From positions 1-60,002 of the forward strand of contig JAPOTY010000040.1 of assembly GCA_026708965.1 (NCBI GenBank): a DNA stretch of 60,002 nucleotides, in the 5' to 3' direction. This document shows positions 34,112-43,440 of this stretch, piece after piece; the first letter of the stretch is position 1, and each line of letters opens with the position of its first letter. The DNA is from Gammaproteobacteria bacterium. Lineage in GTDB: Bacteria; Pseudomonadota; Gammaproteobacteria; Steroidobacterales; Foliamicaceae. The notes beneath the pieces are model-generated. The model ran no database searches, had not been told where the DNA came from, and saw nothing but the letters and a program-made list of their open reading frames with translations. The translations under genes and the position numbers were made by a program.

Positions 34112-35821
34112 ATGCGCCTTTCCAAGCTGCCCATAGCCACCCTGCGGGAGACCCCGGCGGAAGCCGAAATCGCCAGCCACCGGCTGATGCTGCGCTCCGG
34201 CATGGTGCGGCGGCTGGCATCGGGCCTGTTCACTTGGATGCCCATGGGCTGGCGCGTGGCGCGCATCGTGGAGCGCGTCACCCGCGAGGAAATGGAGCGG
34301 ATCGGGGCGCATGAAGTGCTGATGCCGGCGGTCCATCCGGCCGAGCTGTGGCGCGAGAGCGGCCGCTGGCAGGACTACGGCGACCTGCTGCTGAAGATGC
34401 GCGACCGCGGCGAGCGCGAATACTGCTTCGGCCCTACCCACGAAGAGGTCGTCACCGATATCGCCCGCCGCGAACTGAAGAGCTACCGGCAGCTGCCGGT
34501 CAGCTTCTTCCAAGTGCAAACCAAGTTCCGCGACGAGATCCGCCCGCGCTTCGGCGTGATGCGGTCGCGCGAATTCATTATGAAGGATTCCTACTCCTTC
34601 CATCTGAACGAGGAATCGCTGCGCGAGACTTACGGCCGCTACCGCGAAGCCTACAGCCGGGTATTCGAGCGCCTAGGCCTGAAGTTCCGGGTGGTGCAGG
34701 CGGATTCGGGCGAAATCGGCGGGTCGAAATCGCAGGAGTTCCATGTGCTTGCGGATTCCGGCGAAGACCTTATCGCGTGGTGCGACGGAGACGATTTCGC
34801 CGCCAACCTGGAGCTGGCGCCGGCGCTGCCGCCCGAGGGGCAGCGCGCAGCGCCGGGCGCGGCCATGAGCGAGGCGCACACGCCGGGCATGCGGACCATC
34901 CGCCAAGTTGCGGCCCACCTCGACCGGCCGCCGGAAGACTGCCTCAAGATGCTGCTGGTGAAGGCCGAGGGCGGCGGCGTGGTGGCGCTGGTGCTTTGCG
35001 GCCAGCATGAAGTCAATGAGCTGAAGGCCACCGGCCTGCCCGAAGTGGCCAAGCCCCTGCAACTGGCCAACGCCCAGGAGGTGGCCCAAGCGGCGGCCTG
35101 CCCGCCGGGTTTCCTGGGCCCCGTGGGCCTGCGCGTGAAAACCTACGTGGATCATGCCGCCGCCCACCGCGCCAATTTCGTGTGCGGCGCCAACCGGCGC
35201 GACAAGCATCTGGTGGACGTGAACTGGGGGCGCGACCTGGCGGAACCGGAAACGGCCGATTTGCGCAACGCGGTGGAAGGCGACCGGAGTCCGGGCGGCG
35301 GCGGAACGCTCAAGATCGCCCGGGGCATCGAAGTGGGCCATATCTTCCAGCTGGGCGATAAGTACAGCCGCGCCATGAACGCTGTGGTCCTAGACGAGAA
35401 CGGCGCCGAGCGGCACATGCAGATGGGCTGCTACGGCCTGGGCGTGACGCGAACGGTGGCGGCGGCCATCGAGCAGAACCACGACGAGCGCGGCATTATC
35501 TGGCCGGAAGCGATGGCGCCTTTCAGCGTGGTTCTGGTGGCGCTCAATATGGCCCGCGACGAGAATGTGCGCGCCGCTGCGGAGCAGCTGCACGAGTCGC
35601 TGCGCTCGCAGGGCGTTGAGGTGCTGTTCGATGATCGCGACGCCAGTCCCGGCGTGAAGCTGGCGGACGCCGACCTCATCGGCATTCCGCACCGGGTGGT
35701 GGTCAGCGCCCGCGGCCTCAAGCAGGGAACGCTGGAATACAAGCACCGCCGCTCGGACACGGCCGAAGACCTGGGCGCCGACGAGGCGGTCGAATTCCTC
35801 CAAGCCCGCCTCGCCCCTTAG
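34112..35821 (+). CDS. proS: Prolyl-tRNA synthetase (bacterial type)
   Basis: 569 aa from ATG 34112; the upstream open frame is antisense to pssA. Class II synthetase: GPTHEE (residues 108-113), motif 2 RPRFGVMRSREFIMKD (144-159), the YbaK-type editing insertion (about 225-405, including KMLLVKAEGGG and NWGRD), motif 3 GLGVTRTVAAAIEQ, then the anticodon-binding domain. The insertion marks the bacterial form that clears Ala-tRNAPro. Length matches E. coli (572). Element R5 follows 19 bases after the stop. Confidence 0.96.
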   Translation: MRLSKLPIATLRETPAEAEIASHRLMLRSGMVRRLASGLFTWMPMGWRVARIVERVTREEMERIGAHEVLMPAVHPAELWRESGRWQDYGDLLLKMRDRGEREYCFGPTHEEVVTDIARRELKSYRQLPVSFFQVQTKFRDEIRPRFGVMRSREFIMKDSYSFHLNEESLRETYGRYREAYSRVFERLGLKFRVVQADSGEIGGSKSQEFHVLADSGEDLIAWCDGDDFAANLELAPALPPEGQRAAPGAAMSEAHTPGMRTIRQVAAHLDRPPEDCLKMLLVKAEGGGVVALVLCGQHEVNELKATGLPEVAKPLQLANAQEVAQAAACPPGFLGPVGLRVKTYVDHAAAHRANFVCGANRRDKHLVDVNWGRDLAEPETADLRNAVEGDRSPGGGGTLKIARGIEVGHIFQLGDKYSRAMNAVVLDENGAERHMQMGCYGLGVTRTVAAAIEQNHDERGIIWPEAMAPFSVVLVALNMARDENVRAAAEQLHESLRSQGVEVLFDDRDASPGVKLADADLIGIPHRVVVSARGLKQGTLEYKHRRSDTAEDLGADEAVEFLQARLAP

Positions 35822-35840
35822 CTCAAGGCGCTTCGATCCC

Positions 35841-35941
35841 GCTTTTTTGCGCGTATTCCTCTCGCAGGAGGCGCCATCCTTGGCTTGGTTCCGCCATCCA
35901 TGGCTCCAACACTCCTGCGAGAGGAATACGCGCAAAAAAGC
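35841..35941 (+). repeat. Palindromic three-way-junction element R5
   Basis: Perfect 30 bp arms 35841-35870 and 35912-35941, ending AGGAG/CTCCT. The core 35871-35911 holds two hairpins with TCC loops: GCCA/TGGC (35873-35876 with 35881-35884) and GCCAT/ATGGC (35893-35897 with 35900-35904). The arms begin GCTTTTTT and end AAAAAAGC, the reverse polarity of a terminator. Single copy between the convergent proS and acylphosphatase genes. The arm shares about 15 bases near the core with R1 but diverges outward. Confidence 0.85.
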
Positions 35942-35999
35942 CTAGGCAGGCGAAAAGTCCTAAAAGCGCTTGGCAAACCGCCTATTGGGGCGGGTGGCG

Positions 36000-36284
36000 T
36001 CAGGCGGTTCGAAAATCGGCCAAGTGGGCCCAGTCCTGCGCCTGCTCTTCGCTCACTTGCACTTCGTCCACGCGCGCCGACGGCGGCCCTTGGCGCAGCC
36101 ACTCGCCCAGCTGCTCCACCGCTTGGGCCCCGCCCAGCGCCAGCACCACAACCTTGCCGTCGCTGGTATTCGATGCCCTGCCCTTAACCCCGAGGCGGTG
36201 GGCCATGCTGGCCGTGCTGGCGCGGAAAAACACGCCCTGAACGCGCCCGGACACGGTGTATCGCCGGCAGATTTTCTCGACCAC
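36000..36284 (-). CDS. acyP: Acylphosphatase
   Basis: 94 aa from GTG 36284, giving the usual length of about 90. Hydrolyses acyl phosphates. The motif [14 protein letters not shown] carries catalytic Arg21; Asn39 in GRASNTSDG is the second catalytic residue. Convergent with proS across R5, and divergent from wrbA with 56 bases between starts. Confidence 0.9.
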   Translation of the reverse strand: MVEKICRRYTVSGRVQGVFFRASTASMAHRLGVKGRASNTSDGKVVVLALGGAQAVEQLGEWLRQGPPSARVDEVQVSEEQAQDWAHLADFRTA

Positions 36285-36340
36285 AGCGCATATTTTACCG
36301 GGTCCGGGCGCATTAGAATGGCTCCAAAATGGGTGATGGA

Positions 36341-36937
36341 ATGAAAATTCTGGTGGTGTATTACTCGGTGGAAGGCGCCACCGAGGCCTTGGCGCGCGCA
36401 ATAGCGCGCGGCATCGAGATGAGGCCCGGCTGCGAGGCCGTGCTGCGCACCGCTCCGCCGGTGGCCGCGCAGTCCGGGGAGGCCATGCCCAGCGTGCCCG
36501 AAAGCGGCGCGCCCTATGTGGCGAAAAACGATATCCGCGATTGCGGCGGCTTGGCGCTCGGCAGCCCCACCCGCTTCGGCGCCCCGAGCGCGCCGATCCA
36601 GCATTTCCTGGACGGGCTGGCCGCCGAGTGGCTCTCCGGCATTCTGGTCAACAAGCCCGCCGCGGTGTTCGCATCCTCTAACAGCATGCACGGCGGGCAG
36701 GAAGCCACGCTGCTGTCGCTGGCCGTTCCGCTGCTGCACCACGGCATGGTGCTGGCGGGAATCCCCTACACCCAGCCGGAGCTCCGCAAAACCACTTCCG
36801 GCGGCTCCCCTTACGGCGCCTCGCATGTCGAACGAGCCAGCGGAAACGGCCTCACTGCGGAGGAAAAAATACTTGCGGAGGCGCTCGGCCGCCGCCTTGC
36901 CTCGCTGGCGCAGGTTTTGGCGACCGCCGAAATCTGA
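36341..36937 (+). CDS. wrbA: NAD(P)H:quinone oxidoreductase WrbA
   Basis: 198 aa from ATG 36341 ([18 protein letters not shown]); an in-frame ATG four codons earlier is possible. FMN-binding flavodoxin-fold enzyme reducing quinones by two electrons. Seen: the phosphate loop [47 protein letters not shown], and C-terminal [16 protein letters not shown], all typical of WrbA. The cytoplasmic tetramer is known in the family. Confidence 0.93.
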   Translation: MKILVVYYSVEGATEALARAIARGIEMRPGCEAVLRTAPPVAAQSGEAMPSVPESGAPYVAKNDIRDCGGLALGSPTRFGAPSAPIQHFLDGLAAEWLSGILVNKPAAVFASSNSMHGGQEATLLSLAVPLLHHGMVLAGIPYTQPELRKTTSGGSPYGASHVERASGNGLTAEEKILAEALGRRLASLAQVLATAEI

Positions 36938-37056
36938 TGCGGCACTATCAGCCCCGCCCGGCGCTTTACCCGTAGCAGAAACGTCAAGTATCTGTAATAC
37001 GAAAGAAAAACTTCGGGGCCAAGATAGGCGCTCGTGAGCACTGCCGGAGCTGTGAT

Positions 37057-37923
37057 TTGATCGACACCGGGGCCGGAACCCCGCCCACGCAGCTATTTCC
37101 GCGCAAGCGGCAAGCGCGGCGGAGCGGGGCCATCAGCGGGAAAGCGGCCATTCATTGCCGCACGGTGTTCCTTTCCGACACGCATATCGGCTCGCGCGGA
37201 TGCAAGGCCGACAAGCTGCTGGCATTCCTCGGACGAATCGAATGCGACACCCTCTACCTCGTGGGCGATATCCTCGATCTATGGGCGCTGCGCCGGAAGT
37301 GGTTCTGGCCTAGCGAGCACGGAAAGGTGGTGCGGCGCATCCTGTGGCTGGCTCGCGAGGGCATGCGGGTTATCTTTATCCCCGGCAACCACGACGAGGT
37401 GTTCCGATGCCTGTCCGGCGTGCGCTTCAAGGGCATTGAAATCCGCCGCGAGCACCTCTACCGCTGCCGGGACGGGCGCCGCATGCTGGTATGCCATGGC
37501 GACGAATACGATCCGGTGCAAAAGCACACCCCCTGGCTCTCGGCGCTGGGCGGGGTGCTCTATGAATGGCTGCTGCGGCTGAGCACGGCGCTGATGCGCC
37601 TGATGCGGCTGGCGGGGCTGCGCGAGCGCTCCTTGTCGGCGTGGCTGAAGCGCGTGGTCAAGCGCTTCGTATCCGGCGCCCGCAGCTATCCGGAACGGCT
37701 CGCCGCGGAGGCCCGCGGGCGCGGTCTGGACGGCGTGGTGTGCGGCCATACGCACCGGGCCGAAATCCGCATGATTGACGGCGTTTTGTATTGCAACGAC
37801 GGCGATTGGGTGGAGAGCTGCACGGCCTTGTGCGAAACCCGCGCGGGCGAACTCAAGCTGCTCTGCAACGATGATTCCAGCAAGCAATGGCCGGGGCCGA
37901 GAGCATTCAAAAAGGCGGCCTGA
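37057..37923 (+). CDS. UDP-2,3-diacylglucosamine diphosphatase-like metallophosphoesterase
   Basis: 288 aa from TTG 37057, 7 bases after GGAG; no in-frame ATG precedes the domain. The calcineurin-like metal sites are complete: SDTHIGS (Asp41, His43), VGDILDLW (Asp71), GNHDE (Asn111, His112), CHGDE (His147) and CGHTH (His231, His233). The family includes LpxH-like enzymes of lipid A synthesis, but this subgroup with KWFWPSEHGKVVRR is often paired with a GT4 glycosyltransferase, as here (11-base gap). Action on a lipid-linked sugar nucleotide or glycolipid is inferred. Confidence 0.85.
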   Translation: MIDTGAGTPPTQLFPRKRQARRSGAISGKAAIHCRTVFLSDTHIGSRGCKADKLLAFLGRIECDTLYLVGDILDLWALRRKWFWPSEHGKVVRRILWLAREGMRVIFIPGNHDEVFRCLSGVRFKGIEIRREHLYRCRDGRRMLVCHGDEYDPVQKHTPWLSALGGVLYEWLLRLSTALMRLMRLAGLRERSLSAWLKRVVKRFVSGARSYPERLAAEARGRGLDGVVCGHTHRAEIRMIDGVLYCNDGDWVESCTALCETRAGELKLLCNDDSSKQWPGPRAFKKAA

Positions 37924-37934
37924 GCGACGGCGGG

Positions 37935-38936
37935 ATGAATATCGCCTGCGTCACCGATGCTTGGAAACCGCAGGTGAACGGCGTGGTGCGAACGCTGGAG
38001 ACCGTCGCTAGGGAGGCCGAAGCGCTGGGGCACAGGATCCACATTATCCATCCCGGCCAGTTCAGGACCCTGCCCTGCCCCGGCTACCCTGAAATCCGCT
38101 TGGCCGCGGGCTGCCGGCGCGAGCTGGGCCGGCGACTGGAGGCGCTCGGCGCGAACCGCATCCATATCGCCACCGAGGGGCCGCTGGGCCTGGCAGCGCG
38201 GCGTTGGTGCCTGCGCAACAAGCAGGCGTTCACCACCTCCCTGCATACCCGTTTTCCCGAATACCTGCACGCCCGTTGCAGGCTGCCGCTCAGCTGGGGC
38301 TGGAAAGCCATGCGCTGGTTTCACGGGCCCGCGCGCGGCGTGATGGTGGCCACGCCTTCGCTGAAGCGCGAGCTGCGCGAGCGCGGCATCACCAACACCC
38401 GGTCGTGGATGCGGGGCGTGGACACCAAGCTGTTCCGGCCCGGCCTTCCAGTTCCAGCGGCGCTCGGCGATCTTCCGCGCCCGATCCTGCTGTGCGTGGG
38501 CCGCGTTTCGGTGGAGAAAAACCTGCCGGCCTTTCTTGAGCTTGAATGCCCCGGAAGCAAGGTGGTGGTGGGCGACGGTCCGCGCTTGGAAAAGTACCGC
38601 GCCCGCTACCCGCAGGCGCTGTTCACGGGCGCGAAATTCGGCGACGACCTGGCCGCTTGCTACGCTGCCGCGGATATTTTCGTTTTCCCCAGCCGCACCG
38701 ACACCTTCGGCCTGGTCATGCTGGAGGCGCTGGCCTGCGGAACGCCGGTGGCGGCCTTCCCGGTGCCGGGGCCGCAGGATGTGCTGCGCGACCCGCGCGC
38801 CGCCTCGATGGACAGCGATCTCTCCAAGGCGGCGGCGCGCGCGCTCACCTTGGATCGCGGCGACTGCCGTCGCTACGCCGAGCAGTTCGGCTGGGAGCGC
38901 TGCGCCCGCCGCTTCGTCCGCAACCTCTCTCCTTAA
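37935..38936 (+). CDS. Glycosyltransferase family 4 (mannosyltransferase-like)
   Basis: 333 aa from ATG 37935, chosen because MNIACVTDAWKPQVNGVV is the family N-terminus. GT-B fold: an N-terminal acceptor domain with HTRFPEYLHAR, and a C-terminal nucleotide-sugar domain starting PILLCVGRVSVEKNLPAFL and containing FPSRTDTFGLVMLEALACG, with Glu in the usual E-x7-E second position and Asp in the first. Resembles SqdX/PimB-type lipid glycosyltransferases. Co-transcribed with the phosphoesterase, so membrane glycolipid synthesis is likely. Confidence 0.88.
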   Translation: MNIACVTDAWKPQVNGVVRTLETVAREAEALGHRIHIIHPGQFRTLPCPGYPEIRLAAGCRRELGRRLEALGANRIHIATEGPLGLAARRWCLRNKQAFTTSLHTRFPEYLHARCRLPLSWGWKAMRWFHGPARGVMVATPSLKRELRERGITNTRSWMRGVDTKLFRPGLPVPAALGDLPRPILLCVGRVSVEKNLPAFLELECPGSKVVVGDGPRLEKYRARYPQALFTGAKFGDDLAACYAAADIFVFPSRTDTFGLVMLEALACGTPVAAFPVPGPQDVLRDPRAASMDSDLSKAAARALTLDRGDCRRYAEQFGWERCARRFVRNLSP

Positions 38937-38972
38937 CCTGCATGCGCAACTGGCCAGGAAGGCACTGCGGAA

Positions 38973-39113
38973 GCCTCTTTCGGCCCCTTCCCTGCCGGGA
39001 GACGCTGTGCGGGCCAAGCCATTGGCCCGCACTGGCTCGGTTCCGCTCTGTGCGCCAAGCCATTGGCGCACAGTGGCTCGAACGCTCCCGGCAGGGAAGG
39101 GGCCGAAAGAGGC
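38973..39113 (+). repeat. Palindromic element R6, two long identical-loop hairpins
   Basis: Perfect 29 bp arms 38973-39001 and 39085-39113 ending CGGGAG/CTCCCG. The core 39002-39084 starts ACGC and ends AACG and holds two perfect 11 bp hairpins, 39007-39017 with 39022-39032 and 39048-39058 with 39063-39073, both with loop GCCA closed by CCAA/TTGG. TGGCTCG follows each (39033-39039, 39074-39080). The hairpins differ by compensated pairs (GCGGG/CCCGC against GTGCG/CGCAC). Same outer architecture as R1-R5 with a different core. Lies between the glycosyltransferase and dapD. Confidence 0.85.
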
Positions 39114-39213
39114 GAGGAAAAAGCATTAAACTATGCGAATAGGCTCGGCGGGGATGCGATAATTACTAGGTTTGCCGCTGGATGAGCGGCGGGATTCACC
39201 TCGAGAGCTGAAC

Positions 39214-40026
39214 GTGCAAGACCTGCGCAAAATCATCGAAGCCGCGTACGAGCGCCGCGCCGAACTGTCGCCCGACAGTGCTTCCGCCGAGCTGCGCGAT
39301 GCCCTCGAGCAGGCCATCGCCCTGCTCGATAACGGCCAGGCGCGGGTGGCCGAGTCGGCCGACAGCGGCTGGCGGGTCAATGAATGGCTCAAGAAGGCCG
39401 TGCTCCTGTATTTCGCCGTGACGCCCAGCCGCGCAATGGCCGGCGGGCACGCGCGCTTCTTCGACAAGGTGCCGCTCAAATTCGACCGCAGCGATATCGG
39501 AGCATTCGGCGTGCGGGTGGTGCCGGACGCGCTGGCGCGGCGCGGGGCCTATATCGCGCCGGGCGTGGTGCTCATGCCCAGCTACGTGAATATCGGCGCC
39601 TACGTCGATAGCGGAACGCTGATCGATACTTGGGCCACGGTGGGAAGCTGCGCGCAAATCGGCCGGAACGTGCATCTTTCCGGCGGCGCCGGCATCGGCG
39701 GCGTGCTGGAGCCGCTGCAGGCCACGCCCACCATCATCGAGGACGACTGCTTTATCGGCGCGCGCTCCGAAATCGTGGAAGGCGTGGTCGTGGAGCGCGG
39801 CGCGGTCATCGCCATGGGCGTGTACATCGGCCAGAGCACCCGCATCTACCACCGCGAACGCGACGAGGTTCTGCACGGCCGGGTGCCCGCGGGCTCGGTG
39901 GTGGTGCCCGGAAGCCTGCCGGACGGCAAGAGCCGCGCGCAGCTTTACTGCGCCGTGATCGTGAAGCAGGTGGACGAACGCACCCGGCGGCGCACTTCCT
40001 TAAACGAGTTGCTGCGCGATGGCTGA
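39214..40026 (+). CDS. dapD: Tetrahydrodipicolinate N-succinyltransferase
   Basis: 270 aa from GTG 39214, chosen because [17 protein letters not shown] aligns with the known DapD N-terminus (E. coli is 274 aa); the frame is open to TTG 39172. Succinylates tetrahydrodipicolinate in the lysine/meso-DAP pathway. N-terminal helical domain ending [12 protein letters not shown], then a left-handed beta-helix of hexapeptide repeats (about 100-240; [20 protein letters not shown]). The stop overlaps dapE by 8 bases. Confidence 0.95.
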   Translation: MQDLRKIIEAAYERRAELSPDSASAELRDALEQAIALLDNGQARVAESADSGWRVNEWLKKAVLLYFAVTPSRAMAGGHARFFDKVPLKFDRSDIGAFGVRVVPDALARRGAYIAPGVVLMPSYVNIGAYVDSGTLIDTWATVGSCAQIGRNVHLSGGAGIGGVLEPLQATPTIIEDDCFIGARSEIVEGVVVERGAVIAMGVYIGQSTRIYHRERDEVLHGRVPAGSVVVPGSLPDGKSRAQLYCAVIVKQVDERTRRRTSLNELLRDG

Positions 40027-41173
40027 CAAATCCGATAAGCAAACGCTGGCGCTGGCGCTGGAACTGATGGGCCGGCGCTCGGTCACGCCGGCCGACGACG
40101 GCTGCCAGGAACTGCTCGCCGAGCTGCTGGAGGAGGTCGGCTTCAGCGTGGAGCACATGCCCTTCGGCAAGGTGTCGAACCTCTGGGCGCGCCACGGCGG
40201 CGACTCGCCCGTGCTGTGCTTCGCCGGCCATACCGATGTGGTGCCGCCCGGGCCGCTGGACGCTTGGGAGCACGATCCCTTCGAGCCCGAGCTGCGCGAC
40301 GGCTGGCTGAAGGGGCGCGGCGCCGCCGACATGAAGTCCGGCATTGCGGCAATGGTTCGCGCCGGGATCGAGTTCGCCCGCGAACGCCCCAACCACAAGG
40401 GTTCCCTGGCGTTTCTGATTACCAGCGACGAGGAAGGGCCGGCCAGGGACGGCACCCGCCGCGTGATGGACACCTTAAGCGCCCGCGACGAAACCATCGA
40501 CTGGTGCGTGGTGGGCGAGCCCTCCTGCTCGAAGCAGCTCGGAGACACCTTGCGGGTGGGGCGGCGCGGTTCGCTAAGCGCCACCATGACGGTGCGCGGC
40601 GAGCAGGGCCATGTGGCCTACCCGGCGCTGGCGCGCAACCCGATCCAGAGTTTCGCGCCGGTTCTGGCCGAAATGTACGCCACGCCGCTAGACCAAGGCA
40701 ACGAACACTTTCCGCCCACCGGCTTCCAAGTGGTGAAGCTGCATGCCGATGCCGGCGCCACCAATGTATTTCCCGGCGAGCTGGTCACGCGCTTCAACTT
40801 CCGCTTCACCAACCAGTGGAAAAGCGATCAAATCAAGGCTTGGGTGGCGGAACTGCTTGCCCGCCACGATATCGACTACGAAATCGAATGGCGGCCGGCC
40901 GGCGAGCCCTTCCTCACCGCGCGCGGCCCGCTGGTGGAAAACGCCCGCGAGATCGTGCGCGAGGAATGCGGCATCGATCCGGAGCTATCCACCGGAGGCG
41001 GCACTTCCGATGGGCGCTTCATCGCCCTGCATGGCGCCGACGTGGTGGAGTTCGGCGTCATCAACCGCACCATCCACCAAATCAACGAGCGGGTCCGCGC
41101 CAGCGACGTGACGGGCTTGAGGCGCGTCTATTCGCGCGTCATGGAGCGCTTGCTGCCGGAAAATCGGGATTAG
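40019..41173 (+). CDS. dapE: Succinyl-diaminopimelate desuccinylase
   Basis: 384 aa. Di-zinc M20 peptidase-family enzyme giving LL-diaminopimelate and succinate. Metal and catalytic residues: His71 and Asp73 in [12 protein letters not shown], Asp104 in [10 protein letters not shown], and Glu138-Glu139 in [12 protein letters not shown]. The dimerisation domain is in the middle ([19 protein letters not shown]). Translationally coupled to dapD by an 8-base overlap. Confidence 0.95.
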   Translation: MADKSDKQTLALALELMGRRSVTPADDGCQELLAELLEEVGFSVEHMPFGKVSNLWARHGGDSPVLCFAGHTDVVPPGPLDAWEHDPFEPELRDGWLKGRGAADMKSGIAAMVRAGIEFARERPNHKGSLAFLITSDEEGPARDGTRRVMDTLSARDETIDWCVVGEPSCSKQLGDTLRVGRRGSLSATMTVRGEQGHVAYPALARNPIQSFAPVLAEMYATPLDQGNEHFPPTGFQVVKLHADAGATNVFPGELVTRFNFRFTNQWKSDQIKAWVAELLARHDIDYEIEWRPAGEPFLTARGPLVENAREIVREECGIDPELSTGGGTSDGRFIALHGADVVEFGVINRTIHQINERVRASDVTGLRRVYSRVMERLLPENRD

Positions 41174-41247
41174 CGGCGGGTGCCGGGCCAGACCTGCATC
41201 GCCGCATCAGCGCGCCTCCCCTGGTGATGGCGCGGCGCCGGGGCGGC

Positions 41248-42051
41248 ATGATGAAGCTGGGATTCATTGGCGTCGGCGCGATCACCGAAGCGGTGGTGAC
41301 CGGGCTTTGCGAAGCGGGCGCACCAGGGCTTTCGATTCTGCTATCGCCCCGCAGCCGCGAACGCTCGCGCGCCTTGGCCGAACGCCACGCCATCGTGGAG
41401 GCGGCCGCCAGCAACCAGGAGGTGGCGAGCCGCTCGGAGCTGGTCTTCCTTGCAGTGAGGCCGCAGGTCGCGGCGGAAGTGCTGGCGGCGCTGAAATTCA
41501 GCCAAGGGCAACGGGTCGTGAGCTTTATCGCGACGCTGGACTCGGCGGAAATCGCGCGGCGCATCCGGCCCGCCGCGCTGGTCGCGCGGGTCGCGCCCGT
41601 CCCGCCGGTGGCGCAGCGCAAAGGGCCTATCGCGATGTGTCCGCCGAACGAACAGTTGGCGGAATTGTTCGGCCCGATCAGCACGCTGATCCAAGTCAGC
41701 GATGAAGCGCAACTCGATGCCTTCTTCTCGGTTTCGGCGATGATGGCCCCGTACTTCGAACTGCTGGAGTCGGTTTCGTCCTGGCTGCGCGCCCAAGGCG
41801 TGGAGGCCGCCCAGGCCGATGCCTACACAGGCTCGCTATTCAGCGCAATCGCGGTGAAATCCTCCCAGCCCGCGGGAGAAGGGTTCGCCGAACTCGTTGC
41901 CGAGCACGCAACCCGCGCCGGAATCAACGAGCAGATGCGCCGCGAACTCCTGGCCGCGGGCTTCTACGACCGCATCAAGGCCGGCCTCGACCTCATCCAA
42001 GCCCGCATGCAAGGCCGCGCCACCCTCAACGACACCCTCGAAACCCACTAA
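41248..42051 (+). CDS. proC: Pyrroline-5-carboxylate reductase family protein
   Basis: 267 aa from ATG 41248 (MMKLGFIGVGAITEAVVTG); ATG 41227 is possible. N-terminal Rossmann fold with GFIGVGAITEA, FLAVRPQVAAEVL and FIATLDSAEIARRI; the C-terminal helical dimerisation domain lacks the strong consensus of housekeeping ProC (no clear MTALSGSGPA block; here FSVSAMMAPYFELLES), so it may be a ProC-like paralogue. The last step of proline synthesis is the default guess. Follows dapE by 74 bases on the same strand. Confidence 0.75.
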   Translation: MMKLGFIGVGAITEAVVTGLCEAGAPGLSILLSPRSRERSRALAERHAIVEAAASNQEVASRSELVFLAVRPQVAAEVLAALKFSQGQRVVSFIATLDSAEIARRIRPAALVARVAPVPPVAQRKGPIAMCPPNEQLAELFGPISTLIQVSDEAQLDAFFSVSAMMAPYFELLESVSSWLRAQGVEAAQADAYTGSLFSAIAVKSSQPAGEGFAELVAEHATRAGINEQMRRELLAAGFYDRIKAGLDLIQARMQGRATLNDTLETH

Positions 42052-42198
42052 CCGAGCACGCAAACTTTCGTGTTTGCTTGAAGCGCCGATAGAAATCCGA
42101 GCGCGAAATCAGCGTGATGCCAATGCGCCATGAGGCGGATAGCGGTTACCAGAGACGGCTACGTGCAGCTTTATGCCGCCCGCCGCTAAGATCAAGGG

Positions 42199-42963
42199 TT
42201 AGAACATGTCCCAAGGGTAGTTGAGGTTGGAGTCCGCCGCAGCGAAGATTTTGCCGCCGGTGGAGGGGTCGTCGAGCGCATCGACGATCAGGCCGGCCAG
42301 GTCGCTGCGGTTGATGATGCCGAAGGCTTCGCGGTCTTCGCTCAAATAGCCGTTGCCGGTGGGCGCATCGGTGCGCAGCGCGCCCGGGCGGATGATGGTG
42401 TAATCCAGGCCGCTGGCCGCGAGGTGCTCTTCGGCCTGGGTCTTCAAGGGCAGGATCTCGCGGAGGAAAATCCGGGCCATCCACGGCGCGGCGCTATAGC
42501 TGTCGCCCGCGCCTATCGTTGTGACTAGCAGCATCCGGGCGATGCCGGCCTCGGCGGCCGCGTCGAAGATATTCGCGTTGCCCAGATAGTCGGGCCGCGG
42601 ATCGCAACTGAAGCAGCCGATGGTGGTGATCGCGGCCGTGTAGTCGCCGGCCTCGAATGCGGCGCGCACGCTGTCGGAATCAAGCGCGTCGCCCACCGCG
42701 AACTCCACGCCCAGCGGCTCCAGCCCGGAGCGGTCGGAGCTGGGCCTGACGAACGCGGTGACCCGGTCGCCGCGCGCGGCGAGCAGCTTGGCCACCTCCA
42801 GGCCGGTATTTCGGGTGCCGCCGAACAGCAGCACATGTTGGCCGCCCTCCGGCGGAGCGGCCGCCGTCATTTCGTAAACGGGGTACTGGGTGATTCGCAG
42901 CGACACTAGGACAAGCACGGCGATCACCGCCAGCAAGGCAAGAATAATGCGTTTGAATGTCAT
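42199..42963 (-). CDS. Membrane-anchored atypical SDR (NAD(P)H-binding)
   Basis: 254 aa. A hydrophobic N-terminal anchor (residues 5-23, [18 protein letters not shown]) precedes an NmrA/atypical-SDR Rossmann domain: [40 protein letters not shown] and [12 protein letters not shown]. Enzyme or redox-sensor role unknown. Convergent with proC; the 147-base gap contains a small GCAAAC/GTTTGC hairpin at 42060-42077. Divergent from rpsU, the place usually taken by tsaD in gammaproteobacteria. Confidence 0.8.
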   Translation of the reverse strand: MTFKRIILALLAVIAVLVLVSLRITQYPVYEMTAAAPPEGGQHVLLFGGTRNTGLEVAKLLAARGDRVTAFVRPSSDRSGLEPLGVEFAVGDALDSDSVRAAFEAGDYTAAITTIGCFSCDPRPDYLGNANIFDAAAEAGIARMLLVTTIGAGDSYSAAPWMARIFLREILPLKTQAEEHLAASGLDYTIIRPGALRTDAPTGNGYLSEDREAFGIINRSDLAGLIVDALDDPSTGGKIFAAADSNLNYPWDMF

Positions 42964-43094
42964 GGTCGGATAATTCTCCCGAGTGTCGTGTTCCGCCCCT
43001 ATTGTCGCATCAAAACAGGCGCGGCAACATCAAGCAATTGCAATGGGGGTGGGCAATCGCTACAATCCGCCGTCCTTGCGATGAGGAACCTGAC

Positions 43095-43310
43095 TTGCCG
43101 ACCGTACGGGTAAAAGAGAACGAGATTTTTGACGCGGCCCTGCGCCGCTTCAAACGCGCCTGCGAAAAGGCCGGCATCCTGGCCGAGGTTCGTCGGCGCG
43201 AGTTCCACGAGAAGCCAACTCAGATCCGCAAGCGCCAGAAAGCGGCCGCAGTCAAGCGCCAGGCCAAACGCACCAGCCGCGAAACCAACCGCCGCCGCCG
43301 CCTCTACTAA
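43095..43310 (+). CDS. rpsU: Ribosomal protein S21
   Basis: 71 aa from TTG 43095, which follows GAGGA by 7 bases and gives exactly the E. coli length and N-terminus ([19 protein letters not shown] against MPVIKVRENEPFDVALRRF). Highly basic C-terminus ends RRRRLY. Component of the 30S platform near the anti-Shine-Dalgarno. First gene of the rpsU-dnaG-rpoD operon. The TTG start may damp its translation relative to other ribosomal proteins. Confidence 0.95.
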   Translation: MPTVRVKENEIFDAALRRFKRACEKAGILAEVRRREFHEKPTQIRKRQKAAAVKRQAKRTSRETNRRRRLY

Positions 43311-43440
43311 CCCCCAACTCCCGCGAGGCGGGGGATCAGCACAGAGCGAGGCAAGGGCAAGCAAAGGGCGGGGGAGCAAGCCTGACGGAAAACCTCGAGC
43401 GGCTTGGGGAAGCAGGGCGGATGGTGCAATATTCGGGATT

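Noticed and set aside
43311-43440. A ninth R element between rpsU and dnaG
   Set aside because: CTCCCGCGAGGC resembles an arm, but no complementary arm or core follows.
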